Shown here: one piece after another, positions 53,575 to 62,772 of the stretch | How the letters are laid out: each line of letters begins with the position of its first letter | Position numbering within the stretch: the first letter of the stretch is position 1 | NCBI GenBank assembly: GCA_947245585.1 | Contig: CAMXPV010000006.1 | Span: 1-64,000 of the forward strand | DNA length: 64,000 bases | Direction: 5' to 3' | Origin: an uncultured Lachnospiraceae bacterium | GTDB lineage: Bacteria; Bacillota; Clostridia; Lachnospirales; Lachnospiraceae | Position numbers and translations under genes: made by a program | Notes under the pieces: model-generated | Database searches by the model: none | Told to the model about the DNA's origin: nothing | The model's input: only the letters and a program-made list of their open reading frames with translations

Positions 53575-54299
53575 ACTCTCTTCCCCCTTCTCACGCCGTA
53601 ACTGAGCCTGCAAATCAAAATCGCCAGTGTCACTTTAATCATATAGTAAATAGACTTCTTAAAGGTAATGGAACTGACACCGCCCTCCCTGGCGCGCATC
53701 TGCACCGGCACCTCAATCACCCTGCCAAGGTGCATAATCGCGGAGACAATGGCCTCCGGTTCGGGGTAGTCCATGGGATAGTCTTTGCTGTAGATCTCGA
53801 TGAACCTGCGGTTCACCGCCCGAAAGCCGCTGGTCACATCCTTGACCCGTCTTCCTGTAGTAATCCGGATCAAACCGCTCAAAATGTTGATGCCCGCCCT
53901 GCGGCTTGCGGAAGTCTGAAACCCCTCTTTTTCCAGAAAGCGGGACCCGATGACCACATCCGCCTCATTTGCCATAATCGGCTCCAACAGCTTCTCCAGA
54001 TAAGCCACATCATGCTGCCCGTCGCCGTCCATCTGCACCGCAATGTCATACTGGTTCTTGTATGCGTAGATATAACCCGCCTGCACTGCACCGCCGATTC
54101 CCATATTAATCGAAAGATCCAGATACTGAAAATTTTCCTGCTCGCAGATGGAAAGCGTCCGGTCCGTGGAACCGTCGTTTACCACCAGATAATCATACTG
54201 CGGCGCCTGCTCCATCATGGTTTTTACCACATGTACGATATTGTCGGCTTCATTGTAAGCCGGTATAATGATTAAAATTTTTCTCTTGTCTCCCATCAT
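53571..54299 (-). CDS. DPM1-like GT2 polyprenyl-phosphate glycosyltransferase
   Basis: A 242-residue GT-A enzyme. IIIPAYNEADNI opens it, VVNDGSTDRTL near 38-48 binds the donor, and VQMDGDGQHD near 88-97 is the DxD motif. VIGSRFLEKEG near 116-126 and SGFRAVNRR near 156-164 are typical of dolichyl/polyprenyl-phosphate mannosyl- or glucosyltransferases. It lacks the C-terminal helices of GtrB, and the DUF2304 protein encoded next may supply the membrane part. The product would serve the GT-C-like proteins encoded upstream. The ATG follows GGGGAAATGG. The sugar cannot be read. Confidence 0.91.
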   Translation of the reverse strand: MMGDKRKILIIIPAYNEADNIVHVVKTMMEQAPQYDYLVVNDGSTDRTLSICEQENFQYLDLSINMGIGGAVQAGYIYAYKNQYDIAVQMDGDGQHDVAYLEKLLEPIMANEADVVIGSRFLEKEGFQTSASRRAGINILSGLIRITTGRRVKDVTSGFRAVNRRFIEIYSKDYPMDYPEPEAIVSAIMHLGRVIEVPVQMRAREGGVSSITFKKSIYYMIKVTLAILICRLSYGVRRGKRV

Positions 54300-54321
54300 C
54301 CATTTCCCCGCTTTATGTCTC

Positions 54322-55923
54322 CTAGCCGTCTTTCTTTCCCGGCAAAAACCGCCTTACAAAGTCCCCTAAGTGCACCTGCCACAAATTCTTAAGAAGCAGG
54401 TAACCGGCAATGTAAAAGGGGCCGAAGGCATATACCAGATACCGCTGCTGCCCGAAAAACACCAGGGAGATCACGAGCACCATAACCACATTTGTCCCCA
54501 ACACCAGGGCCATCATCTCCGCCCCTTCCCTCTTTGCCCGAACGTCCCTGTAACCCCATATCATCAAAGCGGCAGCCAAGAGATATAAAAAGGCTGTCAC
54601 CAGGTGGCAGAAGCCATAAAGAGGCGCAAACTGAAAAAACACGGTGCTGATAAAGGCCTGCGGCAAAAGCATCAGCGTATGGTATAAGAATCTTCCGAAA
54701 TGCGCTTTGATCAGCGTCAGTCCTATGGTCAAAAGATGGGAAGACCGGATATCACTGAATTGATCCGACCGGAGAATCTCAGGCGCATTTTCCAGATAGT
54801 ACTCGGAGGGTACCCAGATACAGGTTCCGCCAATCTTTCCGATTCCCCCTACAATATCTTTCCACATCCACAGCCCTTCCTCCGCGTAGGCATACCGCTG
54901 CTTCCCGGCATCTACCGTTTCGTAGAGGGCAAGATAAAGCCCCTGCAAAACCGGATCCTGAAACAACGCTGCATCCTCATAGTCCGCCTCATACATCCCT
55001 CTGGAAAAAAGCAACGTCATATACTGGCTGGTAGAGAAATTTTGGAAGAGCAAAGCCTCCTCCTCGGCGTTCTTTGCCTGCGGAAGCGCCGCCTGTTTTC
55101 CTGCTTCTGCCGCCGTTTCCTCCTCCTGCTGCTTTCGTTCTTCCTCCAAATAAACCTGCTCCATCCTGGGCCACTGTACCTCAAGCCCAAGCCGGCCGAA
55201 CAAATGCTCCGGCTGCAGCATAACCCGATAGCCCCTGATTAAGCCAAGCACCAGAAAAATGCCGGCCAGACTGACAGCCACGCAGCCAGCAAACCCCGCC
55301 AAAACGCGAAGCGCCTTCTTTGGCCTGCTCCCTTCTCTTCCCCGCATACAGACCAGATAGAGGAAGGCAATTCCGCACACCCCGAACAGGATCTGGAGTT
55401 GGGAGCGAACCGCCGCAAGAAGCAGCGTCATGCAAAAAGCCCCCGCAAGCCTCATATAATTCTTATCCCAAACCGCCCTGAGCAGACAGGCCAGAAACAG
55501 ATAGAAGAGAGAGTAGGCAACTCCCTCTGTCAAAATCGCCTGTGTCATCACCGCCACAGGCATTTCAATGGTATACGGATACAGCGCAAACAGACAGATC
55601 AAAATCCCCTCTACAGGGTGCAGTTTAAACCGCGACCGCACCGTCTCCTCCAAAACCGTCACGGAAAACGCCGCCAAAACCGCCTGTTCTATGGCAGCCG
55701 CCCACAAAGAATTCTCGTATCCGAACAGACACTCGTTAAACAGCAAAAAAACCGGGTACGCCGGCATAACGCCCTCATGCCATCTGATCCAAGTATAGCT
55801 TCCGCTGTCGTCAAACAACACCGGCCCATCGTGCCCCAACAGTAAAAACAAAAGCAGCAGGGCGGCAAACAAAGCCATCCGAAACCCGTATGCAGTTATC
55901 AACTGTTTTCCCTTTTCCCGCAA
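54322..55923 (-). CDS. Polytopic membrane protein, probable GT-C transferase
   Basis: A 533-residue protein with about ten helices. The first extracellular loop contains VLFDDSGSYTWIRW near 30-43, with an acidic pair placed where GT-C enzymes hold the metal or donor phosphate. A large polar loop lies near 255-385, and the C-terminus is basic. It is encoded next to a second GT-C-like protein and a DPM1-like GT2, so transfer from a polyprenyl-phosphate sugar outside the cell is likely (inference). The start appears to be TTG at 55923 with AGGA upstream. An ATG at 55875 would cut 16 residues. Confidence 0.73.
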   Translation of the reverse strand: MREKGKQLITAYGFRMALFAALLLLFLLLGHDGPVLFDDSGSYTWIRWHEGVMPAYPVFLLFNECLFGYENSLWAAAIEQAVLAAFSVTVLEETVRSRFKLHPVEGILICLFALYPYTIEMPVAVMTQAILTEGVAYSLFYLFLACLLRAVWDKNYMRLAGAFCMTLLLAAVRSQLQILFGVCGIAFLYLVCMRGREGSRPKKALRVLAGFAGCVAVSLAGIFLVLGLIRGYRVMLQPEHLFGRLGLEVQWPRMEQVYLEEERKQQEEETAAEAGKQAALPQAKNAEEEALLFQNFSTSQYMTLLFSRGMYEADYEDAALFQDPVLQGLYLALYETVDAGKQRYAYAEEGLWMWKDIVGGIGKIGGTCIWVPSEYYLENAPEILRSDQFSDIRSSHLLTIGLTLIKAHFGRFLYHTLMLLPQAFISTVFFQFAPLYGFCHLVTAFLYLLAAALMIWGYRDVRAKREGAEMMALVLGTNVVMVLVISLVFFGQQRYLVYAFGPFYIAGYLLLKNLWQVHLGDFVRRFLPGKKDG

Positions 55924-55936
55924 ATCCTATTCCTTT

Positions 55937-57271
55937 CTATCCGTAGATCAGGATATGTCTTGCAATCTGGCAGGCATTTAAGACAACGCCCATCCCCATG
56001 CAGAACCATAAAAACCGTCTGGCAAATACGGAACGGTTCTCTTCCCCGTCTTCCATCATCATCACTGCAAGCAAAATCAGCGCCATGTAAAGATAAATCA
56101 TGGTCCGCAAAATGGAGGCAATCACGGTCGGCGTAAGTCCCACGGCCACTTCAGGAATACAGGCCAAAAGCAGAACCGCCGCCGAAGCCCACCCCTTTCT
56201 CGTTCTGGCAAACACCGTGTAAAGCGCCACCGCAAACCAGATCACCACCGTCAAAAACAAAAGTCCCTGTTCCGCCCGGTCCGCCCACTGTTCGGGAAGG
56301 GGCACAGGCGTCTGGTATGTGAGCGTGCGCCACCCCAAAAGATAATTGATCATAAACCAACAGGTCCATGCCACATCCGTAAGCATCGGAAGGGCGGCAA
56401 TCAGACGCTTCCCAACAGATTCCCCTCTCCACATCAAAAAGAGCACCAGATTGAAGATAAAAAACACCGGACTCGGCAGGGATACAAAGTGCATGTATGA
56501 GGACAAAATGCCCATGCGCAGCTTGTCCAAAAATGTCAGCTCAAAGTATTCCGGCATCCAGTATTCCGCATCCCTGACAGGCCGCAGGCGGTTGCCAGGG
56601 CAGGCCAGAATGTAGAGCAAAAAGAGTGCCGTAAACCCCATGCAGATCCACACAACCAGGGGACATTTCTTCCCGCCTTTGACGCTGTAGACCAGAATGC
56701 CGATTTCGACCAAAAACAAAATCGCCGCCATGGACTCAAAACTGGCGCTGTAGAGCACGGACAATGCCGCCCCAAAAATTTCCCATTTGGACAGCCTTTC
56801 CCCGTACACGCCAACCCCCAACATCCGGCTGACCGCATAAAGGCCCAGAGCAAGCACCCACAAATAGTTGGTGGTGGTGGCAATCCACCCGGTCTGCGCC
56901 ATAATAGAGAAGGGAAACGCACAAAGCAAAACTGCTGTCAAAAGGTAAGTTTTCTTTTCCCGCAGGTCAAAAATGCGTTCCAGAATCCAGACCAGATCCA
57001 AATACAGCAGCGCTATCATAAACAAATTCAAAATTTTCCACAAAGCAGCGGGCCAGGTCGTCAAAAAGGGCAGCGCCAGCTCAATCGTAATCCGGGACGA
57101 CCAACTCAGATATCTGTCCAGCGTATATTGAAACAGATCGTTTCCGTACTCCCCCAAAATCCTGGCATAGGACGCGTCATCCCAGTAAGTAGGCGAGAGA
57201 AACAGATGAAACGGCAGATAGAAAAGCAGCAGCCCAATCAGCGCTTTGTATTTGATTTGCAGACGCTTCAT
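55937..57271 (-). CDS. DUF6056-like polytopic membrane protein, probable GT-C transferase
   Basis: A 444-residue protein with about eleven helices. SPTYWDDASYARIL near 27-40, with the loop Asp pair, and the following WSSRITIE near 57-64 match the DUF6056/GT-C pattern. No soluble domain is fused. It differs clearly from the neighbour at 54322, so they are unlikely to be duplicates. It should act on the outer face with a polyprenyl-linked sugar. AAAGGGT lies before the ATG. It follows the third ABC flippase gene by 46 bases and precedes the other GT-C gene by 13. Confidence 0.75.
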   Translation of the reverse strand: MKRLQIKYKALIGLLLFYLPFHLFLSPTYWDDASYARILGEYGNDLFQYTLDRYLSWSSRITIELALPFLTTWPAALWKILNLFMIALLYLDLVWILERIFDLREKKTYLLTAVLLCAFPFSIMAQTGWIATTTNYLWVLALGLYAVSRMLGVGVYGERLSKWEIFGAALSVLYSASFESMAAILFLVEIGILVYSVKGGKKCPLVVWICMGFTALFLLYILACPGNRLRPVRDAEYWMPEYFELTFLDKLRMGILSSYMHFVSLPSPVFFIFNLVLFLMWRGESVGKRLIAALPMLTDVAWTCWFMINYLLGWRTLTYQTPVPLPEQWADRAEQGLLFLTVVIWFAVALYTVFARTRKGWASAAVLLLACIPEVAVGLTPTVIASILRTMIYLYMALILLAVMMMEDGEENRSVFARRFLWFCMGMGVVLNACQIARHILIYG

Positions 57272-57317
57272 ACCCTTTCCCCTTTCTTACCTTCCTGTCC
57301 TTATGCGCCACCGGCAG

Positions 57318-59099
57318 CTACAGATCGGAAAACACTTCTTCCTTACTCTTTGGCGTCACCTTGCCGTCCCCCACCTCATAAATCACATCCACATGGCGGA
57401 TCGTGGTAAGCCTGTGGGCAATGATAATCATGGTCTTCATCCCCTGCAGATGTTCGATGGCTTCCATGACCGCCGACTCCGTCTCGTTGTCCAAAGCGGA
57501 GGTGGCCTCATCCAACACCAGAATCTCCGGATCGTGGTAGAGGGCCCTGGCAATGCCGATGCGCTGCCTCTGCCCACCCGACAGTCTGACCCCCCTGTCG
57601 CCCACAATCGTGTCTAATCCATGAGGGAGACTTTCTATAAACTCCCGCAGCTGTGCTTTCTCCACAGCCGCACGCACCGCCTCCTCGGAAATCTCTTCCT
57701 CCCGCAGTCCAAAAGCAATGTTGTTGCGGATCGTATCGTCGGAGAGGTAGATGGTCTGGGGGATATAGCCCACCTGCGCGTGAAATGTCTTTGGCTGTTC
57801 ATGCACATTGATCTCGTCCGCCATCACCGAACCCCTGACAGGTGTCAAAAGACCAAGGATAATGTCCACCATGGTGGTTTTTCCCGACCCGGTGGAACCG
57901 ATAAACGCAACAGTCGTTCCCTTCCTGATCGCAAAGCTCACATCGTCAAGCACCCACTCCTCCGTGTCCGGATAGTGGTAAGAAACCCCCTGTACCTGGA
58001 TTCCCTTTTGCAGCTGCCAGTCATCCTTCCGCTCCCTGCCCTCTTCCACGGCCAACCCTTCAATCCCCGTAAGATCGTGATACACAAGTTCCACAGAGGG
58101 GAGGGCATAGAGCATATTTGAGGCGTGCTCGTTGATCCGCCCGACGCTTGGCATCAGGCGCATGGCCGCCACCGCAAAGACCGCCAGTTGGGAGATAAAG
58201 TACACGGAATCCGCCTCGCCAAAGAGGAGCTTCACGATCACGGCAACCAAAAGTCCCGTCATGGAGACGGCTTCCACCGTATACTTTGGCAAAATGGAAA
58301 TGGTTCTGGCTATCCGCAGTCCTCTGGCATATTTTTTCCAGTATTTCTGAAATTCATCGGTAAAATAGGCCTCCCGCTCCAGAATCTTGATCTCCTTGAT
58401 CCCGCCGAGCGCCTGATTCATCCACTGAAAAATTTTTCCCTGATAGCCCTGATTTTCAAATCCAAGCCGCTTGCTGTATTTCCTGCTTACCAGTAAAAAG
58501 CCGCCCACAAAGACCGCCAGAAATCCCAGCACGATGATGGTGATGGACTTACTTTCGATAAGCAGATAGATCACCAAAACGCCGGACACCGCAAGCTCCG
58601 CCATCAGCTCCAGCGCATAGAGAATCACCTGCATAAACCGGGACGTATCCTCGTGCAGGCTTCTTTGCAAAATCGCAATATTGTGATTCAGATGGAAGGT
58701 GTAGGGCTCCTTCATATATGCGGCCAAAAGCCTTGTGGACAGTTTCATCTGGGTATTGTAGGAAAAGCGGAAAATATAATCTTTCTCCAGAATCAGATAT
58801 ACATTTTTCACCACATAGATCCCGATAATACCGACGGCAATCAACACAATAAAACTCTTAACGGAGTGGAAATGGAAAAGGTCAAAAACCGCCTTCAGAT
58901 ACCACCTGTCCTTAATGGTGTTCTGATTTTGGAGCACGTCAATAAAAGGCACAAACACCATAACCGCAAGGAGCTCAAGGAAACTGCCAACCACGATAGC
59001 CGCCGTGAGAAGCGCCAGTTTCCACTTATCTCTTTTATCAAATATATAGCCAAGCTTGGAAAGCAGGGATACCTGCTTTTTTTCTCCCATTTCTCTCAT
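57318..59099 (-). CDS. ABC exporter half-transporter, PglK/MsbA-type flippase (copy 3)
   Basis: About 593 residues with six helices in the first 330 and an ATPase domain. Walker A is the variant GSTGSGKTT near 400, with PQTIY Q-loop, signature LSGGQ near 500, Walker B ILVLDE and AHRLT. As with copies 1 and 2 the expected job is flipping a lipid-linked glycan. It is followed by two GT-C-like genes, so its cargo may be completed outside the membrane by those. The reading frame is open to 59237, but that would overlap the acetyltransferase gene. I chose the ATG at 59099; another ATG at 59090 is possible. Confidence 0.9.
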   Translation of the reverse strand: MREMGEKKQVSLLSKLGYIFDKRDKWKLALLTAAIVVGSFLELLAVMVFVPFIDVLQNQNTIKDRWYLKAVFDLFHFHSVKSFIVLIAVGIIGIYVVKNVYLILEKDYIFRFSYNTQMKLSTRLLAAYMKEPYTFHLNHNIAILQRSLHEDTSRFMQVILYALELMAELAVSGVLVIYLLIESKSITIIVLGFLAVFVGGFLLVSRKYSKRLGFENQGYQGKIFQWMNQALGGIKEIKILEREAYFTDEFQKYWKKYARGLRIARTISILPKYTVEAVSMTGLLVAVIVKLLFGEADSVYFISQLAVFAVAAMRLMPSVGRINEHASNMLYALPSVELVYHDLTGIEGLAVEEGRERKDDWQLQKGIQVQGVSYHYPDTEEWVLDDVSFAIRKGTTVAFIGSTGSGKTTMVDIILGLLTPVRGSVMADEINVHEQPKTFHAQVGYIPQTIYLSDDTIRNNIAFGLREEEISEEAVRAAVEKAQLREFIESLPHGLDTIVGDRGVRLSGGQRQRIGIARALYHDPEILVLDEATSALDNETESAVMEAIEHLQGMKTMIIIAHRLTTIRHVDVIYEVGDGKVTPKSKEEVFSDL

Positions 59100-59161
59100 A
59101 CTGTGACTTGCCTTTCTGTCTCCCGCCGGTTCCCCTGCGCAGCGCTTTTTCAAACGCCGTC

Positions 59162-59737
59162 TCACCCAAAGAGCGCCGGACATAAATTGCTGTGGGAATC
59201 CCGGTCGCTGATCTTTCTGGCCGGTATCCCTGCCCATGTGGTGCCCGGCTCTGCAATATCCGTCGTCACCACCGCATTTGCGCCCACAGCCACGTCGTCC
59301 GCGATGCGGACTGCGCCGACCACCTTTGCGCCGCTGCCAAAATAGCAGTTATCCCCGATCACCGCCGCCTTGTGGCTTCCGTTCGTCGCGCCGATGGTCA
59401 CGCCCTCCTGCAGGCGGCAGTTTCTGCCCGCCCTGACATTTCCGTGCACCACGATCGTACCATAGTGGGGAATGGAAAGTCCCGGCCCGAACACGCCAGG
59501 CGGTATGGTAAATCCCAATCTGACGCTGAGGCGGTGAAACCGGAATTTGTGATATTTTCCAACCGCTCCCGCCAGAAACCCGCTGCGGCAGTTCCTGTCA
59601 AACTCCACCTTTCTAAGCAGAATCTCAAACTTCCAGATTTCATCCCCAAACAGCCGCGGATGCCTGTCTTTTTTTCTGCCAAGGGCTATTTTGTCCTGTT
59701 CCAGATAATATTGATATTTTTCTTTGCTAGTTATCAT
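59162..59737 (-). CDS. Hexapeptide-repeat O-acetyltransferase (serine-acetyltransferase-like)
   Basis: A 191-residue protein. The N-terminal 75 residues are helical and basic. From about 80 a left-handed beta-helix of hexapeptide repeats runs, with IPHYGTIVVHG near 88-98, EGVTIGATNG near 110-119, and VGANAVVTTDI near 150-160. The His-Tyr-Gly segment contains the catalytic histidine of CysE-like enzymes. Short CysE-like proteins in glycan loci acetylate sugars rather than serine, and that is the likely role. It overlaps the GT-D gene by 11 bases, with GAGGAT right before the ATG. Confidence 0.88.
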   Translation of the reverse strand: MITSKEKYQYYLEQDKIALGRKKDRHPRLFGDEIWKFEILLRKVEFDRNCRSGFLAGAVGKYHKFRFHRLSVRLGFTIPPGVFGPGLSIPHYGTIVVHGNVRAGRNCRLQEGVTIGATNGSHKAAVIGDNCYFGSGAKVVGAVRIADDVAVGANAVVTTDIAEPGTTWAGIPARKISDRDSHSNLCPALFG

Positions 59738-60611
59738 ATCCTCTTCCTGTCACTCTGACGCTGATCTGCTCCAGATATGCCGTATACCCGGCCGCCCGGT
59801 TGGCCTCCTCCCCGATGACCTCATGCTTCTCAATCCGCATTTTCCCCGGGGACTGCCTCACATACCACTCGTATTCCAGATCCATATTGCCGATATCCAG
59901 CGCACGGTAGCCCCGTCTGAACAGCTCCACCGTCAAAAACTTTGCGGCCACACCCACCGACAATACAAACAGCCTGTCCTTTTCATATTTCATGCAGGCA
60001 TCCATGATAGCGGGAATGGCCCCGTAGGCATCGCTGGGCGGACAGATAATTCTCTCAATGCTCCCCGCCGTGTCAAACAGATCGTTGCCCACGCCGTTGT
60101 GGGTTTTCTCTCCCTCCACGATCACAACGTCTCTATTTTCCCATATTTTTCTAATTTTAGCAAACTGTGCGCCGGCGGCGCTCCTATCTTCCAGATAATA
60201 ATAGCAGCGCGAGACAAAGGTGCTGTAGTAAATTCTGTTCGGATTGCAGTATTTTTCATAAGTTTTCCGGCAAAACAAAAGGTGGTCTCTCCAAAACTGC
60301 CTGCTTGCCTTCCTGTGGTCGGAGAGGGTCTCAAAAATACCCGGTATCGTCACAATCAGGTCATCCTCCGTGTAGCGCAAAATCTCTGCAAGCCCTTCGG
60401 CAATCTCCGGACTGGCTTTCTGCAGCATCAGGCTGCCGCCCTTAATCATCACGATCTCGCCGTCCCCAAAGCGTACCATACTCTTTTCGGTGTGCAGCAG
60501 CTCGTCGATGGTCTCATCCACGGTGTGCACCTGTATTCGGTTGTGCAGAATGCCCTTTTCATACAAAAAATAGGCAATCGCCGCCAAAATATCCTTTATT
60601 TTACGTTTCAT
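59727..60611 (-). CDS. GT-D fold glycosyltransferase (DUF1792, SP_1767-like)
   Basis: About 294 residues. VRFGDGEIV at 46-54 is the diagnostic motif of the GT-D (DUF1792) fold, with GDGE coordinating the sugar nucleotide. WENRDVVIVEGEKT near 175-188 and CPPSDAYG near 207-214 complete the site. Characterised relatives are glucosyltransferases of streptococcal serine-rich-repeat glycoprotein glycosylation, and other members serve capsules. It overlaps the GT4 gene upstream by 11 bases. I favour the ATG at 60611, with AGGGAAGAG before it. The reading frame is open to 60692, but those extra residues overlap the GT4 gene. Confidence 0.88.
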   Translation of the reverse strand: MKRKIKDILAAIAYFLYEKGILHNRIQVHTVDETIDELLHTEKSMVRFGDGEIVMIKGGSLMLQKASPEIAEGLAEILRYTEDDLIVTIPGIFETLSDHRKASRQFWRDHLLFCRKTYEKYCNPNRIYYSTFVSRCYYYLEDRSAAGAQFAKIRKIWENRDVVIVEGEKTHNGVGNDLFDTAGSIERIICPPSDAYGAIPAIMDACMKYEKDRLFVLSVGVAAKFLTVELFRRGYRALDIGNMDLEYEWYVRQSPGKMRIEKHEVIGEEANRAAGYTAYLEQISVRVTGRGYDN

Positions 60612-61752
60612 CTCTTCCCTGCAAAATCCTCTCCCGCATCCCCATAATGGTATCAAAATAGCATTTGTAATTATATTTTTCCAGAAGCGCACGGTAACCC
60701 GCAGCCCCCATCTCCTTCATCCGTTCCCTGTCGGAAAGCATACGATCCAGCTTGTCCTGAAAATCAGCGCTGTCACAATCCCGAAACCAGAAACCTGTAA
60801 TGCTATCTTCCACATAGCAAGCCGTGCCGTTGGTGTCGCTGACAATAACCGGAAGGGAATAGCTCATGGCCTCCAGTTGGGACACCGAAGCCATCTCAAG
60901 GGTGCTCGGAATCACATACAGATCTGCCGCCAGATACTCCCGCTCCATGTCCCGCCTTGCCACATTGGCTTTCACCGTGGCCACATCCTCCAAATGGTGT
61001 TCCTTCACGTACCGCCTGACCTGCTCGCAGTACTCTTTCTGGAAACGGTTGGTGGCCTCTCCCACAAGCGTCACCTGTATCTCATATTTCTCCCTAAGCC
61101 GCTCCACCGCCTGCAAAAGCATCAGATGATGCTTCCTGGTCTCATATTTGCCGATACAGAGAATGTGGATTCTGCCGCCTTCAAAGTATGTCCGTTCCTC
61201 CGGCCCCCTTCGGGGATCGACCACAAAGGGCACAAAATAATCGTTCTCCCGCACCACCGTCCCCGGCTTCTTCACGCCCATCACCGGCGTCATGCGAAGG
61301 GCCGGTGTCATCCGCGCCACAAGACGGTGGGCCAAATCCGTCTTCGGCGGTTCGGACCAGAGCGGATTCTGGTTGTAGAGAATGCTGGGATACCCCTTCT
61401 TCCTGCAAATATGATACGCCGCCATGGAATACAGGGAACGCTCCCGCAGGATCACCAGATCCGGCGCAAACCCGCAGATCAGGCGCTTTAATTTCCCCAT
61501 AGGCGGAAACCCGTGCTGAATCTTGAACACGATGGCGTTTGGGTCCTTTCTGTGAATCACCTTCACATAGAGAAAATCAATCAGCCGGTAAAGCGGTGAA
61601 TAGCCCAGTACAATGGGCGTCACATGACTGTAATCCTCAATCAGCGCCGCATAATGGCTGATAAAGCGCACCTCATGTCCGTCTTGCACAAGCCCTCTCA
61701 TGATATCCATCTGGTTCGTGTGATAGCGCGGGGCTACATAGAGAAATTTCAT
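60601..61752 (-). CDS. GT4 family glycosyltransferase
   Basis: A 383-residue GT-B enzyme beginning KFLYVAPRYHTNQ. RILCIGKYETRKHHLML-type sequence starts the donor domain near 200. Near 283-300, ATLEMASVSQLEAMSYS carries the EX7E motif as E...E in a slightly variant form. It is cytosolic and its sugar is unknown. The start overlaps the radical SAM gene as ATGA, with GGAG upstream, and its stop overlaps the GT-D gene. The tight packing suggests this trio is made together. Confidence 0.88.
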   Translation of the reverse strand: MKFLYVAPRYHTNQMDIMRGLVQDGHEVRFISHYAALIEDYSHVTPIVLGYSPLYRLIDFLYVKVIHRKDPNAIVFKIQHGFPPMGKLKRLICGFAPDLVILRERSLYSMAAYHICRKKGYPSILYNQNPLWSEPPKTDLAHRLVARMTPALRMTPVMGVKKPGTVVRENDYFVPFVVDPRRGPEERTYFEGGRIHILCIGKYETRKHHLMLLQAVERLREKYEIQVTLVGEATNRFQKEYCEQVRRYVKEHHLEDVATVKANVARRDMEREYLAADLYVIPSTLEMASVSQLEAMSYSLPVIVSDTNGTACYVEDSITGFWFRDCDSADFQDKLDRMLSDRERMKEMGAAGYRALLEKYNYKCYFDTIMGMRERILQGRDET

Positions 61753-62747
61753 AGATACTTGTTCTCCTTCAGGCTGTACTTGCCGCCCTTTAAAAATTTA
61801 TGTTTTACCACCCACCATGCAGGCACCCAGATGTATTTGTGCATGGCCGGGGAAGCGCTGCCGATCATCCAACAGTTCCGGTCACAGTTTTTGGTGCATT
61901 CCCGCACCTTCTTTGCCTGCTCGGAATGCCAAAGTTCATCCCAGGACTGCTCTCTGAGATTCCCCATAACCGCCTTCTTCTCCATCCCGTTGCAGGGAAT
62001 CACATCGCAGAAGGGATCAATAAAAAAGGCATTTTTAGACATATCGCAGGGCAGAAGCCTCTTATTGCCGTAAATATAATTGATCAGACCATGATTAAAG
62101 TAAGCGCGGAACCACTTTTTGGGCGATCTGCTCTTAAGCAGCTCGTTGATCAGCTTTTCAAAGTTCTGCGCCACCTTGTATTTATCGTCGATTTTGTTGT
62201 CTGTCTTGCGGAAATAAAATGAATTGTGCAGGGTCGCCGTGGCAAACTCCATCCCCATGTCGTTGGCGATATTGTAAAGCGGCACCAGATCCTCGCAGTT
62301 CATATCCTGCACCGTCATGCCGAATCCCACGTCGGGATGTTTCATCTCCACCAACGTTTTCAGGGTTTGATACCCCCTGTTAAAGCCGTCGGGAATCCCC
62401 CGAATCTTATCGTTTGTCTCCTGCAGTCCCTCAATGCTGATACGGATGCCTACCTTGGGGAACTCCCTGCAAAGCGCGATGATCCGCTCCGTGAAATAGC
62501 CGTTTGTAGATATGACAATTCTGTCAGATTTTTTATAAAGCTCCCGCACGATATCGGGAATGTCCTGTCTGATAAAAGGTTCTCCCCCTGTAATATTGGT
62601 GAAAGCCATCTCCGGCAGTTTTCTGATATCTTCCAAAGTGATCTCTTCCTCCGGCCTTGTGGGGTCACGGAAGCAGTCGCACATGTTGCAGCGCGCGTTA
62701 CACCTGTAAGTCACAATTACCGTTCCGTATAATGTTCGTCTCGCCAT
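61749..62747 (-). CDS. Radical SAM protein with SPASM-like C-terminus
   Basis: A 332-residue radical SAM enzyme. C16, C20 and C23 form the CxxxCxxC site that binds the [4Fe-4S] cluster, and NITGGEPF near 54-61 is the SAM-binding motif. ISTNGYF and ISIEGL follow. The C-terminal part has cysteines near 215, 235 and 265-280 in a SPASM-like arrangement (NCDRNCW). It does not look like a peptide maturase because no small peptide gene is nearby. In glycan loci such proteins may oxidise or rearrange a sugar; this is conjecture. GGAGAACGA precedes the ATG. Confidence 0.87.
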   Translation of the reverse strand: MARRTLYGTVIVTYRCNARCNMCDCFRDPTRPEEEITLEDIRKLPEMAFTNITGGEPFIRQDIPDIVRELYKKSDRIVISTNGYFTERIIALCREFPKVGIRISIEGLQETNDKIRGIPDGFNRGYQTLKTLVEMKHPDVGFGMTVQDMNCEDLVPLYNIANDMGMEFATATLHNSFYFRKTDNKIDDKYKVAQNFEKLINELLKSRSPKKWFRAYFNHGLINYIYGNKRLLPCDMSKNAFFIDPFCDVIPCNGMEKKAVMGNLREQSWDELWHSEQAKKVRECTKNCDRNCWMIGSASPAMHKYIWVPAWWVVKHKFLKGGKYSLKENKYL

Positions 62748-62772
62748 TCGTTCTCCTCACTCTGTGATAAAA

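Noticed and set aside
57318-59237. Longer start for the third ABC exporter
   Set aside because: The added N-terminal residues are the acetyltransferase gene read in another frame, and the ATG at 59099 gives the usual exporter length.
59724-60647. Plus-strand open frame (307 codons) opposite the GT-D gene
   Set aside because: The minus strand carries the diagnostic RFGDGE motif, and this frame has no family features.
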